Source of the DNA: an uncultured Clostridia bacterium
GTDB taxonomy: Bacteria; Bacillota; Clostridia; Christensenellales; Aristaeellaceae
Assembly: GCA_934615235.1 (NCBI GenBank)
Contig: CAKTTL010000007.1
Location: 1 to 51,822, forward strand
Direction: 5' to 3'
Length of the DNA: 51,822 bases
Shown here piece after piece: positions 30,944-40,145 of this stretch; position 1 is the stretch's first letter; the number at the start of each line of letters is the position of its first letter. Under the pieces are notes generated by a model. That model was not told the origin of the DNA. It did not search any database and saw nothing but the letters and a program-made list of their open reading frames with translations. The position numbers and the translations under genes are program-made.

Positions 30944-32701
30944 TCACTCCTTTCGGCCGGGGCCAAGGCTCTTTTTCTCGTTCGTCAGCATCATAATCTC
31001 TCTCAGAAGGCTTTCCTTCCGCTCGGGCGCCGCGCTAGGCATTTCGGCCTTAATCGCAGCGATTCGCTTCTCAATCCATTCGCGCCGCATGCTTTCCAGG
31101 CATTCGGCCGCCATCTGCATCGCCTCATCCTGCGGAATTTTCACCTCGGATGAGAGAATTTCCAGCAGAAGTCTTCGCTTCGCCTCGTCCTCGGTTGCGG
31201 TCAGCAGCGCGTCGGGCTTTTGCCCCGCCAGCAGCTGCTGGGCAAGCCAGCGATTGTCCCTGTCCTCAAACTTGTCCTCGCCCACCGTATCCGGCGGAAT
31301 CAGCCCGGAGCACATCAGCTCCAGCAGCGTCCGTTCCGCGCGCGAACCGGCGTTCGCCTCCTGCCGGGCAATCGGGCGGATTGGCTGCGGCGCTTCGCGC
31401 CTTGGCTGCTGCGCCTCTTTCGCCGGCGCAATGCCGATCTGCTGCAAAAGCACCTCGCGCGAATACCCCGTCTCCACCGAAAGCCGCTTGAGCAGATTTT
31501 CAAGCTCCACGGGCTGCTTTACGCCGCGCAGAATTTCCGCGCAGGCCATCGCGTATTTGGCGCGCCCTTCCTCGTCGGAAAGATCGAGTCCGTCGCGCGC
31601 GCGCAGCATCCGGTACATGACGCCCGACATGGGCTTGAGCGCTTCGAACGCTTCTTTCCCATGATCGCGGATGAATTCGTCCGGATCCTGTCCGCCGGGA
31701 ATCACCAGCACACGGCACGGAATCCCCGCCGCGTCAAAAATGCCGATCGCGCGCAGGATCGCGTTCTGCCCGGCCGAGTCGCCGTCGTACGCCGCCCAGA
31801 TTTCCGGCGCGTAGCGCGAAAGCAGCCTGGCCTGTTCCTCCGTCAGCGACGTGCCCAGCGTCGCGGCAGCGCCCTCCACACCGTGGCTGACGAGCGAAAC
31901 CACATCCATATACCCTTCCACCAGCAGCACACGCTTGAGGTTTTTCGTCTTGCGCAGCAGGTTGGCCGCGTAAACGTTATGGCGTTTGATAAACGCAGGC
32001 GTGTCGGCAGTATTGAGGTATTTGGGCTGTACGTCGCCCAGCGCCCGGCCGCCGAAGCCGAGCACCGAACCGCGCGCGTCGATGATCGGAAACATCGCGC
32101 GGTTGCGGAACATATCGAAGGCGCGGTTATTTTCTTTCTTCACCGTCAGCCCGGCCTGTGCGAGCAGATCAATCGACGCGCCCTGCTCCTGCAAATGCTT
32201 TGTCAGCGCGTCCCAGCTGTTCGGGGAAGCGCCGATTCCAAACAGGCGAATCGTTCGATCGTCCAGCCCGCGGCCGTGCAGATAGGCAAGCGACTGCGCG
32301 CCCTCGGGAGTATACAGCGTCTTATGGTAAAACATCGCCGCCTCGCGGTTGAGGCGGAGGATGTTTTCGCGCAGCGTACGCCGCTCCTCTTCCCTGCCGT
32401 CGTCCGGCGCATCGGGAAGCGGCACGTGGAACTTGTCCGCCAGATAGCGCACGGCTTCCGTGAATTCCATGCGCTCCATGCCCATGACGAAATCGAAAAC
32501 CGTTCCGCCCGCCTTGCATCCGAAGCAATAGTATAACCCATGATCCGGATCCACCTTGAACGAAGCCGTTTTTTCGCCATGAAACGGGCAAAGTCCCCAA
32601 TAACTGCGCCCCTTGGGTTTCAGCTGCACATATTCCGACACGACGGACAAAATATCCGCGCGCATACGCAGATCCTCAAGCCAATCCGCCGGATATCGCA
32701 T
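30944..32701 (-). CDS. dnaG: DNA primase DnaG
   Basis: 585 residues. CHC2 zinc finger with Cys38, His41, Cys59 and Cys62; toprim core with VLLVEGYMDVVSL and YDGDSAGQNA; C-terminal helicase-binding domain. It makes replication primers. Heads the dnaG-rpoD-trmK-nif3-zinc ribbon operon with GGAGGGTGAG before the ATG. Confidence 0.97.
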   Translation of the reverse strand: MRYPADWLEDLRMRADILSVVSEYVQLKPKGRSYWGLCPFHGEKTASFKVDPDHGLYYCFGCKAGGTVFDFVMGMERMEFTEAVRYLADKFHVPLPDAPDDGREEERRTLRENILRLNREAAMFYHKTLYTPEGAQSLAYLHGRGLDDRTIRLFGIGASPNSWDALTKHLQEQGASIDLLAQAGLTVKKENNRAFDMFRNRAMFPIIDARGSVLGFGGRALGDVQPKYLNTADTPAFIKRHNVYAANLLRKTKNLKRVLLVEGYMDVVSLVSHGVEGAAATLGTSLTEEQARLLSRYAPEIWAAYDGDSAGQNAILRAIGIFDAAGIPCRVLVIPGGQDPDEFIRDHGKEAFEALKPMSGVMYRMLRARDGLDLSDEEGRAKYAMACAEILRGVKQPVELENLLKRLSVETGYSREVLLQQIGIAPAKEAQQPRREAPQPIRPIARQEANAGSRAERTLLELMCSGLIPPDTVGEDKFEDRDNRWLAQQLLAGQKPDALLTATEDEAKRRLLLEILSSEVKIPQDEAMQMAAECLESMRREWIEKRIAAIKAEMPSAAPERKESLLREIMMLTNEKKSLGPGRKE

Positions 32702-32797
32702 CTCTCACCCTCCACTGTTATGCAAACATTCGCCGCGCCGTCTGTTTTTCCTGCAAGCGCGGGACAAAAAATGCGGCGTCCGCAGTTTATACGATTT

Positions 32798-33802
32798 TTA
32801 CTCCTTCTCAAACGAATCCGGCAGGAACAGTTCGCGGAAGCTCTGCATCGCGTACCGATCCGTCATCCCGGCGACAAAATCCGCCACGGAGCGCTCCACG
32901 CCCTCTTTGAAGCCGCGCTCGATATAATCGTTCGGCATCCGCTCCGGATGCTCCATGAGATACCCGAACAGCATCTCAATCATTCGCGAGGCTTTGCGCT
33001 CCTCGTTGAGCACCCAGTCGCGCATGTATACATATTCGAACATGAACGAGCGCAGCGCCTGCGACGCGTCGTCCACTGTTTCGCTCATGCGCACGCCCTG
33101 CCCGTCGCCGCTCGTGCGGACGATATCGCTCACCATCGTGTTGATGCGTTCCCCCGTCGTCTCGCCCAGAACGCGGATCGCTTCCCGCGGCAGATCTTCG
33201 GCCTTCAGCACGCCCGCGCGCAGCGCGTCGTCAATATCGTGATTGATGTAGGCGATCCGGTCGGCGCGGGAAACGCACTGCCCCTCGAGCGTCGCGGGCG
33301 CCTGCGCGCCGGAATGATGCAGGATGCCGTCCCGCACCTCCCAGGTGAGGTTCAGCCCTTCGCCTTCGCGCTCGAGCACTTCCACCACGCGCAGGCTCTG
33401 CTCGCGGTGCTTGAATCCGTCGTGCATCAGCCGGTCGAGCACGCGCTCGCCCATATGGCCGAACGGCGTATGCCCCAGATCGTGCCCGAGCGCAATCGCT
33501 TCGGCCAGATCTTCGTTCAGGCGCAAAGACCGCGCGAGCGTCCTGGCAATCTGCGCCACCTCGAGCGTGTGGGTCAGCCGCGTGCGATAATGATCCCCCT
33601 CCGGCGAGAGGAAGCACTGCGTTTTATGTTTCAGCCGCCGGAACGATTTCGCATGCAGAATCCTGTCGCGATCGCGCTGAAAATCCGTGCGCAGATCGTC
33701 CGGATCGATCGGCTTTTCACGCCCGCGCGACTGCGCGCTTTGCACCGCGAAGGGCACGAGCCACTGCGCTTCCCGCTGCTCCAACTGCTGGCGTACCGTC
33801 AT
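32798..33802 (-). CDS. dGTP triphosphohydrolase-like HD-domain protein
   Basis: 334 residues. HD motif set: RTRLTHTLEVAQIA (His), LGHDLGHTPFGHMGE (His-Asp), and GQCVSRADRIAYINHDIDD. Related to Dgt and YpgQ-type dNTPases that cleave dNTPs to nucleosides and triphosphate. ATG 33802 has AAAGGGG 8 nt upstream; longer starts have no site. It lies just upstream of dnaG, with 96 nt between, as in many Clostridia. Confidence 0.9.
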   Translation of the reverse strand: MTVRQQLEQREAQWLVPFAVQSAQSRGREKPIDPDDLRTDFQRDRDRILHAKSFRRLKHKTQCFLSPEGDHYRTRLTHTLEVAQIARTLARSLRLNEDLAEAIALGHDLGHTPFGHMGERVLDRLMHDGFKHREQSLRVVEVLEREGEGLNLTWEVRDGILHHSGAQAPATLEGQCVSRADRIAYINHDIDDALRAGVLKAEDLPREAIRVLGETTGERINTMVSDIVRTSGDGQGVRMSETVDDASQALRSFMFEYVYMRDWVLNEERKASRMIEMLFGYLMEHPERMPNDYIERGFKEGVERSVADFVAGMTDRYAMQSFRELFLPDSFEKE

Positions 33803-33932
33803 CAAAACCGCCCCTTTGCATGATGCGCTCTTTTCTGGCAATATATACCACGGGCATGCGTTTTTTTCCTGCATGGTATAGCGAATTCACACTTTCCAGG
33901 CCCGTTTTTTCACGAAAATTCGCCTTGCCCGG

Positions 33933-33962
33933 TTGACAAAGCCCGCACAGGAATGGTATCCT
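33933..33962 (+). promoter_or_regulatory. Promoter of rnpB
   Basis: TTGACA (33933-33938), 18-bp spacer, TATCCT (33957-33962), placing the start at about 33969, the first base of the RNase P RNA P1 helix. Confidence 0.75.
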
Positions 33963-33968
33963 ATTGGC

Positions 33969-34324
33969 CGAATGCGAGGCCGCCGGACGGCTGCGCGGCG
34001 CGGGGAGACCCGCGTTGTGAGGAAAGTCCGAGCTCCACAGGGCAAGGTGCCGGATAACACCCGGCGGAGGCGACTCCAGGGAAAGTGCAACAGAAAGATA
34101 CCGCCCCGGTTTTACCGGAGTAAGGATGGAAAGGCGAGGCAAGAGCTCACCCGCGGCTTGGCGACTTGACCGCGATGTAAACCCCACCCGGAGCAAGATT
34201 GGAATGGGAACGCATATGGCTGCCCGTCATGTTCCCCGTAATCGCATGAACTGGCTGGTAACAGCCGGTCTAGATAGATGGTCGTCTAAGACAGAACTCG
34301 GCTTACAGACGGCGCTCGCATTCG
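33969..34324 (+). ncRNA. rnpB: RNase P RNA (type A)
   Basis: Catalytic RNA of RNase P. Universal segments are present: GAGGAAAGTCCGAGCTC and CACAGGGCAAGGTGCCGGA near the 5' end, and AGACAGAACTCGGCTTAC near the 3' end. The ends CGAATGCGAG and CTCGCATTCG form helix P1. Its own promoter and terminator flank it. The protein subunit rnpA is also in this window (48039). Confidence 0.95.
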
Positions 34325-34340
34325 AACTTTGGTTTTATTT

Positions 34341-34368
34341 AAAAAGGCTGCAAAAATGCAGCCTTTTT
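34341..34368 (+). terminator. Bidirectional terminator of rnpB and the convergent SGNH gene
   Basis: AAAAAGGCTGCA / TGCAGCCTTTTT, symmetric, with A- and T-runs on both sides. Confidence 0.92.
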
Positions 34369-34371
34369 GCT

Positions 34372-35340
34372 TTATTCAACCGCTTTCAAACGCTCCGCCA
34401 GCCGGCGTCCGATCATCAGATGTCCCAAATCGTTCGGGTGAACGTGATCGCCCGTCAGCTCCGGCACCGCCGGCAGCAGCGCGCCACCCGGAATAAACAG
34501 CGCGTTGTTTTTCTCCGCCAGCCGCCGCAGCACGCCTTCGCTTTCGCCGAACGCGTAGCGCACATCCTCCCGCGCAATATCCCTGCGCCAAAGCGGCGAA
34601 ACGACCGCCATACGCGCTTTGGGCCATACGGCGCGAAGCGCCTTCAGACAGGCCGCCGCGTCCTCGCTGAACGCCTCCATCGTTTTCCTGACCCAATCGT
34701 TCGTCCCATACGCCACGGTGATCACGTCCGGTTCATAATCCGTCTCGCCGTCCACGACGGCCGGATCGAACATCACGCCGCCGACGCCCTGATTGAGCAT
34801 CTCCATGTCCAGCTCCCTCGCCAGCACATTCGCATACGCCGCCGAAGGGAAACGCGTGATAAATCCCTGCGTAATCGAATCGCCCAGACAGAGCAGCTTT
34901 CTGCGGCGCTCAACAGACTCGATACAGCTCGCCTCTTCCAACGTCAACGTTTTTACGCAGGTCTGCGACAGCGTCGGGAAATACAACTTCAGCCGCTTGC
35001 GCCCCTCGGGCAGCGGCTGCGTCCACGCAATGCGCGGCTCCCGTTCAATGCTTCCCTCCCGGTGCGCGTAAAGCCTGCCGTCCACAAACAGATCGAACGC
35101 CCAGATATCCTGCGACGAGCCGGGCGCGGCCGCTCCCTCCAGCGTCAGAGCACGCGCATCCGTCTCGCATTCCAGGCAAACGCCGGCGCTCGCCATCGCG
35201 CGAATGCGCCTCCCTTCCGAATCCGCCGAATAGATTTCGAGCTGCCGCCGCGTATGCCGCACGGGCTGCAGCATCCCCGCCTCTGCCGTTTCAAAGCGCA
35301 GCGCACCCTGCGTAAAATCTGTCCAGTCGGCGTTATTCAT
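34372..35340 (-). CDS. SGNH/GDSL-family hydrolase
   Basis: 322 residues. A beta-rich N-terminal domain (~1-150) precedes the SGNH domain with CLGDSITQG (Ser block I), GTND (block III) and HPND (block V: Asp-His). Such two-domain proteins are often carbohydrate esterases. No signal peptide, so cytoplasmic. ATG 35340 has AAGGAGAG upstream and overlaps the end of a small open frame (ATGAATAA). It lies downstream of the amidohydrolase and probably shares its transcript. Confidence 0.88.
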   Translation of the reverse strand: MNNADWTDFTQGALRFETAEAGMLQPVRHTRRQLEIYSADSEGRRIRAMASAGVCLECETDARALTLEGAAAPGSSQDIWAFDLFVDGRLYAHREGSIEREPRIAWTQPLPEGRKRLKLYFPTLSQTCVKTLTLEEASCIESVERRRKLLCLGDSITQGFITRFPSAAYANVLARELDMEMLNQGVGGVMFDPAVVDGETDYEPDVITVAYGTNDWVRKTMEAFSEDAAACLKALRAVWPKARMAVVSPLWRRDIAREDVRYAFGESEGVLRRLAEKNNALFIPGGALLPAVPELTGDHVHPNDLGHLMIGRRLAERLKAVE

Positions 35341-35485
35341 CACGTTTTCTCTCCTTTTGTCCCATTTCACGACGATATTCTTCCGGGGAAATCCCGTATA
35401 ACCATAAATTCGGCGGCGCTTCGCGCCCTTCCACGCGCGCCTGTCCAAGAAAAAACAGCGCGACAATCTTCTCGCCCTTGAATTG
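35333..35485 (-). CDS. Possible small protein between amidohydrolase and SGNH hydrolase
   Basis: An open frame runs directly from the amidohydrolase stop to a TAA that overlaps the SGNH start codon (ATGAATAA), the pattern of translational coupling. It encodes about 50 residues ending in a charged tail with GISPEEYRREMGQKERKRDE. No ATG is available; ATT (35467) or GTG (about 35434) would be the start. The tail looks like real protein (amphipathic, charged) and also resembles the end of AraC-type regulators, so it may be a remnant. Real start and function unknown. Confidence 0.35.
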   Translation of the reverse strand, partial: QFKGEKIVALFFLGQARVEGREAPPNLWLYGISPEEYRREMGQKERKRDE

Positions 35486-37090
35486 TCAAGCCAGAACCCT
35501 TATCGCCCGTCCGCTGTGCGCCGCGGCGGCGCGGTCAATCTGCTCTCCGTCGAGAATCATTTTTCCGTTCACGAACACCTTCTCGATTCCGAACGACTTT
35601 TCCTGATCCGGCACAGCCGCGCGGATCGCCGCTTCGTCAAACACCGTGATATCGGCATAGTAGCCTTCGCGCAGATACCCGCGTTCGCGGATCATAAAGC
35701 GATCGGCGCTTGCGCCGGTCATACGATTGATCGTATTGGGCAGCGTATCGCCCAGCCCGAGCAGTGAATCGCGCAGGAATTTCGGATAGCAGTCGTAAAT
35801 CGCCGGATTCTGCACGCCGTGATCCTCTACCCATGCGTCCGTCATGTACAGACACAGCTCGTTCTTTTCAAACTCATGAATAATCTCGTCCGTCGTATAC
35901 GGCCCCATATTCACGCGCCCCTGGAAGTTCGATTCACGGCAAAGCTGCAGGTACATCTGCAAATCGCTCTTTCCGCGCGCCTTCGCCAGTTCGTGAACGG
36001 TTTTGCCCTCGTAATGCTCATATCCGGGGCCGATGTAGGCGATTTCGATATCCTTAAACCCAAAGCCCAGCAACAGCACGGACGCCTTGACGAGCACGGC
36101 CAGCTTCAGCCGGTTGAGCGGCCTGTTCCGCTCCTTCTCGCTCATTCCCTGATACCAGACGGGCAGAATCACCGTAATAACGGATACGCCCTTTTTTTCA
36201 TTATAAATATCAAACTGCGCACGCACGCCGGAAGCGCGCAGTTTATTGAGAATCCCAACCGCTTCGTCCTTATCCGCAAACGTGTTGCGGCCGACGAAAA
36301 TAAAATGGGAGCATTGCAGCTTGAGGTTTGTGTTTTCGGCGCACCGCGCCAGTTCATCCAGCGCCCGCAGCAAATGCGAACGCCCCAGCAGCTGCGGATA
36401 CGCCATGGAAACCTTCGATTCCGCGCGGGGATGCACCGTCAGCGGCTTGTCGTAACGGACGCAGAGCGCGGCGATCTTTTTCAGTTCTTCCTCGCCGGCG
36501 AATACGCCGGGGTTATACATCAGCCCCAGCGATACGCCCGCCGCGCCCGCCTTCAGGTTTTCTTCGAGAATGGCGAGCATCCGCGCTTCCTCCGCGGGCG
36601 TCAGCTTTCTGTTTTCATAGCCCGCAACGCTCGCCCTCGCCGAACAATGTCCCGCCAGCACGGCGATGTTGCACGGCGCGTTTTCATCCACCGCGGCAAA
36701 AAAGCTGCCCGCGTCCGGATATACGCCCGTCGTCTGGCCGCGGTATCCGAACAGCCCGCCGCCGATCTTGTCCATATTCGGGCTGTCCTTTTCAAACGCG
36801 ATAGCGGAAAGGCCGCAGTTGCCCGTCACAAACGAGGTGATCCCCTGCCGGATAAAAGGCTCGAAATACGGAAGGTTATCCGGCCGAATCGCAAACCAGT
36901 CGTTATGCGAATGCACGTCGATAAACCCCGGCGCAACCGATTTGCCCTGCAGTTCCACCACCACGTCGGCGTTCACGGCAATTTCGGGCGCAATGCGGAC
37001 GATTCTTTCCCCTTCGATCAAAATATCGCCTTCAAAAGGCGGGTTGGTCGTCCCGTCGAAAATTTTTCCATGTCGCAGCAACGTGGTCAT
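35486..37090 (-). CDS. D-aminoacylase / N-acyl-D-amino-acid deacylase family amidohydrolase
   Basis: 534 residues of the amidohydrolase superfamily. A small beta domain at both ends (DGTTNPPFEGDILIEG; YADITVFDEAAI) flanks a TIM barrel. HSHND near residues 60-64 gives the first His pair; SFVTGNCG carries the metal-bridging Cys known in D-aminoacylase; LAGHCS and QCSHF carry further His. It would release D-amino acids or related amides, possibly from peptidoglycan turnover. AAGGAG lies 9 nt before ATG 37090. Confidence 0.88.
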   Translation of the reverse strand: MTTLLRHGKIFDGTTNPPFEGDILIEGERIVRIAPEIAVNADVVVELQGKSVAPGFIDVHSHNDWFAIRPDNLPYFEPFIRQGITSFVTGNCGLSAIAFEKDSPNMDKIGGGLFGYRGQTTGVYPDAGSFFAAVDENAPCNIAVLAGHCSARASVAGYENRKLTPAEEARMLAILEENLKAGAAGVSLGLMYNPGVFAGEEELKKIAALCVRYDKPLTVHPRAESKVSMAYPQLLGRSHLLRALDELARCAENTNLKLQCSHFIFVGRNTFADKDEAVGILNKLRASGVRAQFDIYNEKKGVSVITVILPVWYQGMSEKERNRPLNRLKLAVLVKASVLLLGFGFKDIEIAYIGPGYEHYEGKTVHELAKARGKSDLQMYLQLCRESNFQGRVNMGPYTTDEIIHEFEKNELCLYMTDAWVEDHGVQNPAIYDCYPKFLRDSLLGLGDTLPNTINRMTGASADRFMIRERGYLREGYYADITVFDEAAIRAAVPDQEKSFGIEKVFVNGKMILDGEQIDRAAAAHSGRAIRVLA

Positions 37091-37180
37091 CGGCAGTCGC
37101 TCCTTCCATCTATCCGCTTTGGTTAGATTCATTTTACAGAAAGTCGGCCGAAAGATCAAGTTTTTTCCAACAAAACACCT

Positions 37181-37220
37181 GTTTTATCCGATTTTTGCTG
37201 AGACGGGCCGTTTTATCCGA
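37181..37220. repeat. Direct repeat GTTTTATCCGA in the intergenic region
   Basis: GTTTTATCCGA occurs at 37181-37191 and 37210-37220, 29 bp apart, between the divergent amidohydrolase and the 37365 membrane protein. It may be a tandem regulator site. Nothing else is clear in 37091-37364. Confidence 0.4.
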
Positions 37221-37364
37221 AAAACAGAAAGTTTTCCCGCAATGCACAAAATTTAGGCAAACACGCGCTTTTTCCCGTGGCGCGACGCGCCGTTTCCTTT
37301 TATCCTATATACAAACCTCGGTGCTGCCGCTCGAGGGAAACGAAAAAACAAAGGAGAATATTTT

Positions 37365-37937
37365 ATGAATAGCACTTCTTCCCGCCTTCGCACTTTCAAT
37401 CTGATCGTTGCGGTTTTGATCGTCGTCCTGAATGTTCTGACCTTCCTCCCCTTCTGGCATTGCGGCGGGGAATCGGTTTCCATCAGCAGCTACGTCTGGA
37501 TGCCGACGGAGCACAGTTCGCTGGAAACGGCCATGGCCGAGGAGCTCGGCGAGAAGGTCAATGTAAACGAGATCGTCCGCATGCCCGCCCTGATGGTTCT
37601 CCCCGGCTGGATCGGGCTCGCGCTCTGCCTGATCAAATCGGACAGCCCGCTGCAGAGCATCGCTACCCTCCCCTTCGGCGTAATGGGTTTGATCGGCTAC
37701 CTCGGCTGCGACGCGCTGCGCCTGGGCAGCTTCTTCTGGCTGATGGCGGCGCTGAGCGCCGCGGTGATCGTAGTCGACCTGATCGGGCTTGACTGCATTG
37801 AAGGAAAAATAAAATACGCCGGCGGTTTTCCCGCCTTTCCGCCGTTCCCCTCCCCCCGCTCCCGCCTTCATTCGAAGTTGCCGGGAGCGTTTGTTTTATG
37901 TTATAATAGCGAAAGTTACAGACAGGTTTCCGCCTGA
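37365..37937 (+). CDS. Small membrane protein of unknown function
   Basis: 190 residues with about four hydrophobic helices (residues ~11-30, ~77-90, ~99-115 and ~123-140) and a 40-residue extracytoplasmic-looking loop after the first. No family recognised. AGGAG precedes the ATG. The last ~35 codons are proline-rich and overlap both a CGCTCCCG/CGGGAGCG hairpin and the next promoter, so the natural end could once have been earlier. The neighbouring two-component system may be functionally linked. Confidence 0.65.
   Translation: MNSTSSRLRTFNLIVAVLIVVLNVLTFLPFWHCGGESVSISSYVWMPTEHSSLETAMAEELGEKVNVNEIVRMPALMVLPGWIGLALCLIKSDSPLQSIATLPFGVMGLIGYLGCDALRLGSFFWLMAALSAAVIVVDLIGLDCIEGKIKYAGGFPAFPPFPSPRSRLHSKLPGAFVLCYNSESYRQVSA
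37878..37907 (+). promoter_or_regulatory. Promoter of the two-component operon
   Basis: TTGCCG (37878-37883), 18-bp spacer, TATAAT (37902-37907). A double palindrome, GCCTGATCAGGC then GGCGCTTGCGCC (about 37932-37958), lies in the leader. Confidence 0.6.
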
Positions 37938-37994
37938 TCAGGCGGCGCTTGCGCCGCAAATAATTACCCATACCGTGAAGGGAGCGAGGAAAAC

Positions 37995-38696
37995 ATGCCG
38001 CCGCTGAAGGGCAAAACGAGAATTCTTCTGGTGGACGACGATCCGAATATCGTGCAGCTGGTGCGGCTTTATCTGGAAAAAGAAGGCTACGAGGTCGAAA
38101 CCGCCGATCGCGGCGATACGGCTGTCGATATGTTCCGCAAGAACCCGCCGCATCTGATGCTGCTGGATATCATGCTGCCCGGCATGGACGGCTGGGAGGT
38201 CTGCCGCGAAATCCGCCGCACGAGCAATATCCCCATCATCATGCTTTCCGCCAAGGGCGAAACGTTCGACCGCGTGCTCGGCCTCGAGCTCGGCGCGGAC
38301 GATTACATCGTTAAGCCCTTCGAGCCGAAGGAGCTTGTCGCGCGCATCAAGGCCGTCAACCGGCGCTATCAGTCCGGCGACAACGCGCCTGCGAAGGAAA
38401 TCTCCTTCCCCGGGCTGACGGTCAATATCAGCCGCTATTCCGTCACCTATGCGGGGCACGAGCTGGAAATGCCGCCCAAGGAGCTGGAAGTGCTCTTCTT
38501 CCTCGGCAGCCACCCCAATCAGGTTTTCACCCGCCAGCAGCTGCTCGAGCAGGTGTGGGGGTTCGATTTCTTCGGCGATTCCCGCACGGTAGACGTACAC
38601 GTCAAGCGCCTGCGCGAAAAGCTGCAGGGCTGCGAACAGTACGGCTGGCAGATCAAGACCGTCTGGAGCGTTGGCTATAAATTCGAGGTGAAGTAG
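37995..38696 (+). CDS. OmpR/PhoB-family response regulator
   Basis: 233 residues. Receiver domain with the acidic pocket (VDDD, residues 13-16), phospho-acceptor Asp58, Ser85 and Lys107. C-terminal winged helix with SRTVDVHVKRLREKL. Pairs with the histidine kinase that starts 4 nt after its stop. GGAG-containing site upstream of the ATG. Signal unknown. Confidence 0.95.
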   Translation: MPPLKGKTRILLVDDDPNIVQLVRLYLEKEGYEVETADRGDTAVDMFRKNPPHLMLLDIMLPGMDGWEVCREIRRTSNIPIIMLSAKGETFDRVLGLELGADDYIVKPFEPKELVARIKAVNRRYQSGDNAPAKEISFPGLTVNISRYSVTYAGHELEMPPKELEVLFFLGSHPNQVFTRQQLLEQVWGFDFFGDSRTVDVHVKRLREKLQGCEQYGWQIKTVWSVGYKFEVK

Positions 38697-38700
38697 CTTT

Positions 38701-40113
38701 ATGTTCCGTTCGCTTTATTCGCGCCTGCTGGCGCTGTTTCTGGCCATCCTGCTCATCGCCATGGGTACGCTGACCTTCTTCCTCTACGGGCGCATCCGCG
38801 AGGACAAGGTGAACGAGCGGCTGGCGGAGCTGACGAACCAGGCGCGCGACGTGGCGCAGCTGGCCGCCCAGCGCAGCCTGTACGACACCCGCAGCGCCGA
38901 CCAGTACATGATCTGGAAAAGCCAGGAAATCACAAAGGAATACGACGCGTATCTGATCATCGTCGACCGTTACCGCAACGTCATCCCCATCGGCGACGAG
39001 ACGGTCGTGGACGGCGGCGACATGACGCTCGAGGAGACGTTCACCTACCTCGGCCGCGTGCTCGCAGGCGAAACGATCCACGACCGCGCGCTGACGAGCG
39101 CCGGAAAGGTCGTTTTCACCGTCGGCGCGCCGTACATCGAGAAAGGGCGCGTTCTGGGCGCGGTGTTCATCCATACCAGCGAACAGAGCGTCGAGGCGAG
39201 CTATCGCGAGATCCTGCAGGAGGTGCTGCGCGCGCTGATGTTTGCCGCGAGCGTCGGCGCGATTCTGATTCTGATCGCTTCGCGATATTTTACGGAACCG
39301 ATGCGTCAGATGGCCGCCGCGGCCGAAAAATTCTCTCGCGGCGATTTTTCACAGCGCGTCGAGGCGCACAGCCGCGACGAAATCGGCCTGCTGGCCGAAT
39401 CGTTCAACAGCATGGCCGAAGATCTCGACCGGCTGGAAAAAACGCGGCGCGAGTTCGTCTCGAACGTTTCGCACGAGCTGCGCTCGCCGCTGACGAGCAT
39501 GCAGGGATTCATCGGCGGAATGATGGACGGCACAATTCCGGAAGGCGAGCGGGACAAATACCTGCAAATCGTCTGGGACGAGACGAAACGGCTGAACAAG
39601 CTCATCACCACCCTGCTCGATCTTTCGCACATCGAAAGCGGCAAAACGCCGCTCACGCGCATGCGCTTCGACGTGAACGAGATGATCTGCCGCGTGCTCG
39701 TGCGGCAGGAAACGCGGATAAACGAAAAGAACCTGAACGTCGATATCGACTTCCAGAACGAAACCTGTTTCGTCGACGCGGACGCGGACAGGATCGAACA
39801 GGTGATCGTCAACCTTGTCGACAACGCAATCAAATACGGCCGCGAGGACGGCGGCACGCTCTCCCTGCGCACGCGCGAGGAGGGCAACCAGGTGCGCGTC
39901 ATCGTCGCCGACGACGGCCCGCAGATTCCTTCGGAAGACCTGCCGCAGATTTTTGAACGATTCTACAAAGTGGACAAGGCGCACACGACCGGCAAGGGCA
40001 CCGGCCTGGGACTTGCCATCGTCAAGAGCATCATCGACCAGCACGGCAAGAAAATTCAGGCCTTCTCGGACGAGAAGGAAACGCGGTTCGAGTTCACGCT
40101 GGACAAAGCCTGA
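38701..40113 (+). CDS. Sensor histidine kinase
   Basis: 470 residues. Two membrane helices (~8-30 and ~178-195) enclose a ~145-residue extracellular sensor region. HAMP domain follows (~195-248), then the phospho-acceptor His258 in SNVSHELRSPL and a HATPase domain with NLVDNAIKYG, DDGPQIP and GKGTGLGLAIV. Cognate partner of the upstream regulator. Layout resembles WalK/PhoR-type kinases without a PAS domain. Confidence 0.95.
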   Translation: MFRSLYSRLLALFLAILLIAMGTLTFFLYGRIREDKVNERLAELTNQARDVAQLAAQRSLYDTRSADQYMIWKSQEITKEYDAYLIIVDRYRNVIPIGDETVVDGGDMTLEETFTYLGRVLAGETIHDRALTSAGKVVFTVGAPYIEKGRVLGAVFIHTSEQSVEASYREILQEVLRALMFAASVGAILILIASRYFTEPMRQMAAAAEKFSRGDFSQRVEAHSRDEIGLLAESFNSMAEDLDRLEKTRREFVSNVSHELRSPLTSMQGFIGGMMDGTIPEGERDKYLQIVWDETKRLNKLITTLLDLSHIESGKTPLTRMRFDVNEMICRVLVRQETRINEKNLNVDIDFQNETCFVDADADRIEQVIVNLVDNAIKYGREDGGTLSLRTREEGNQVRVIVADDGPQIPSEDLPQIFERFYKVDKAHTTGKGTGLGLAIVKSIIDQHGKKIQAFSDEKETRFEFTLDKA

Positions 40114-40145
40114 TTTTTCACTTTCATTTTTCAGGGGGGATTCCC

